From the NCBI GenBank assembly GCA_030838305.1, contig JAUTWY010000387.1, positions 1-5,522 of the forward strand: a stretch of DNA of 5,522 nt, written 5' to 3'. Shown one piece after another: positions 5,464 through 5,522 of the stretch; position 1 is the stretch's first letter, and each line of letters begins with the position of its first letter. A program made the translations under genes and the position numbers. This DNA comes from Acidobacteriaceae bacterium. GTDB lineage: Bacteria > Acidobacteriota > Terriglobia > Terriglobales > Acidobacteriaceae. The notes beneath the pieces were generated by a model. It did not search any database. It had not been told where the DNA came from and saw nothing but the letters and a program-made list of their open reading frames with translations.

Positions 5464-5522
5464 GGCGCGCTCAGTCTTCAGCTTATCGAGCTGAGTGTTT
5501 TCAAGCTCGACTGTCTTTGACT

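Overview
The window looks like ordinary chromosome from a moderately GC-rich bacterium. My best guess is an acidobacterium. That rests on the style of the IPT/TIG lipoprotein, on SerA sitting beside an alanine-glyoxylate-type aminotransferase, and on the structured intergenic repeats; it is inference, not proof. There is no phage, transposase, CRISPR, rRNA or tRNA signal.

Layout from left to right. Positions 1-95 (+) hold the last 30 codons of a gene entering from the left edge, probably the end of a CBS domain. It converges on serA (135-1733, -), a full-length three-domain D-3-phosphoglycerate dehydrogenase that starts with TTG. The 141-bp region between serA and a divergent small IPT/TIG lipoprotein gene (1875-2276, +) carries four TGACA elements at an exact 11-bp period. 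The lipoprotein gene converges on a class V PLP aminotransferase (2301-3491, -). That start codon and ribosome binding site lie inside a 64-bp near-perfect palindrome (3486-3549). Upstream and co-directional is a small ABM-fold monooxygenase-like gene (3580-3885, -) with a consensus Shine-Dalgarno sequence. A 219-bp divergent intergenic region follows, with two hairpins, a 13-bp dyad and a perfect TATAAT box. It leads into a yqeY gene (4105-4563, +) whose mRNA should be nearly leaderless. yqeY converges on rsmI (4603-5463, -), the 16S rRNA C1402 2'-O-methyltransferase, whose reading frame stays open to the right edge.

How the genes fit together. SerA oxidises 3-phosphoglycerate to 3-phosphohydroxypyruvate. 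The aminotransferase belongs to a family that includes enzymes proposed to make phosphoserine from that product, so the two may form the first two steps of serine synthesis, although the lipoprotein gene separates them. yqeY (tRNA-dependent amidotransferase-like) and rsmI (ribosome decoding-centre methylation) are translation-related housekeeping genes. The most unusual items are regulatory DNA: the start-codon-spanning palindrome and the tandem TGACA array, which reads as TGTCA Pho-box-like half-sites on the other strand.
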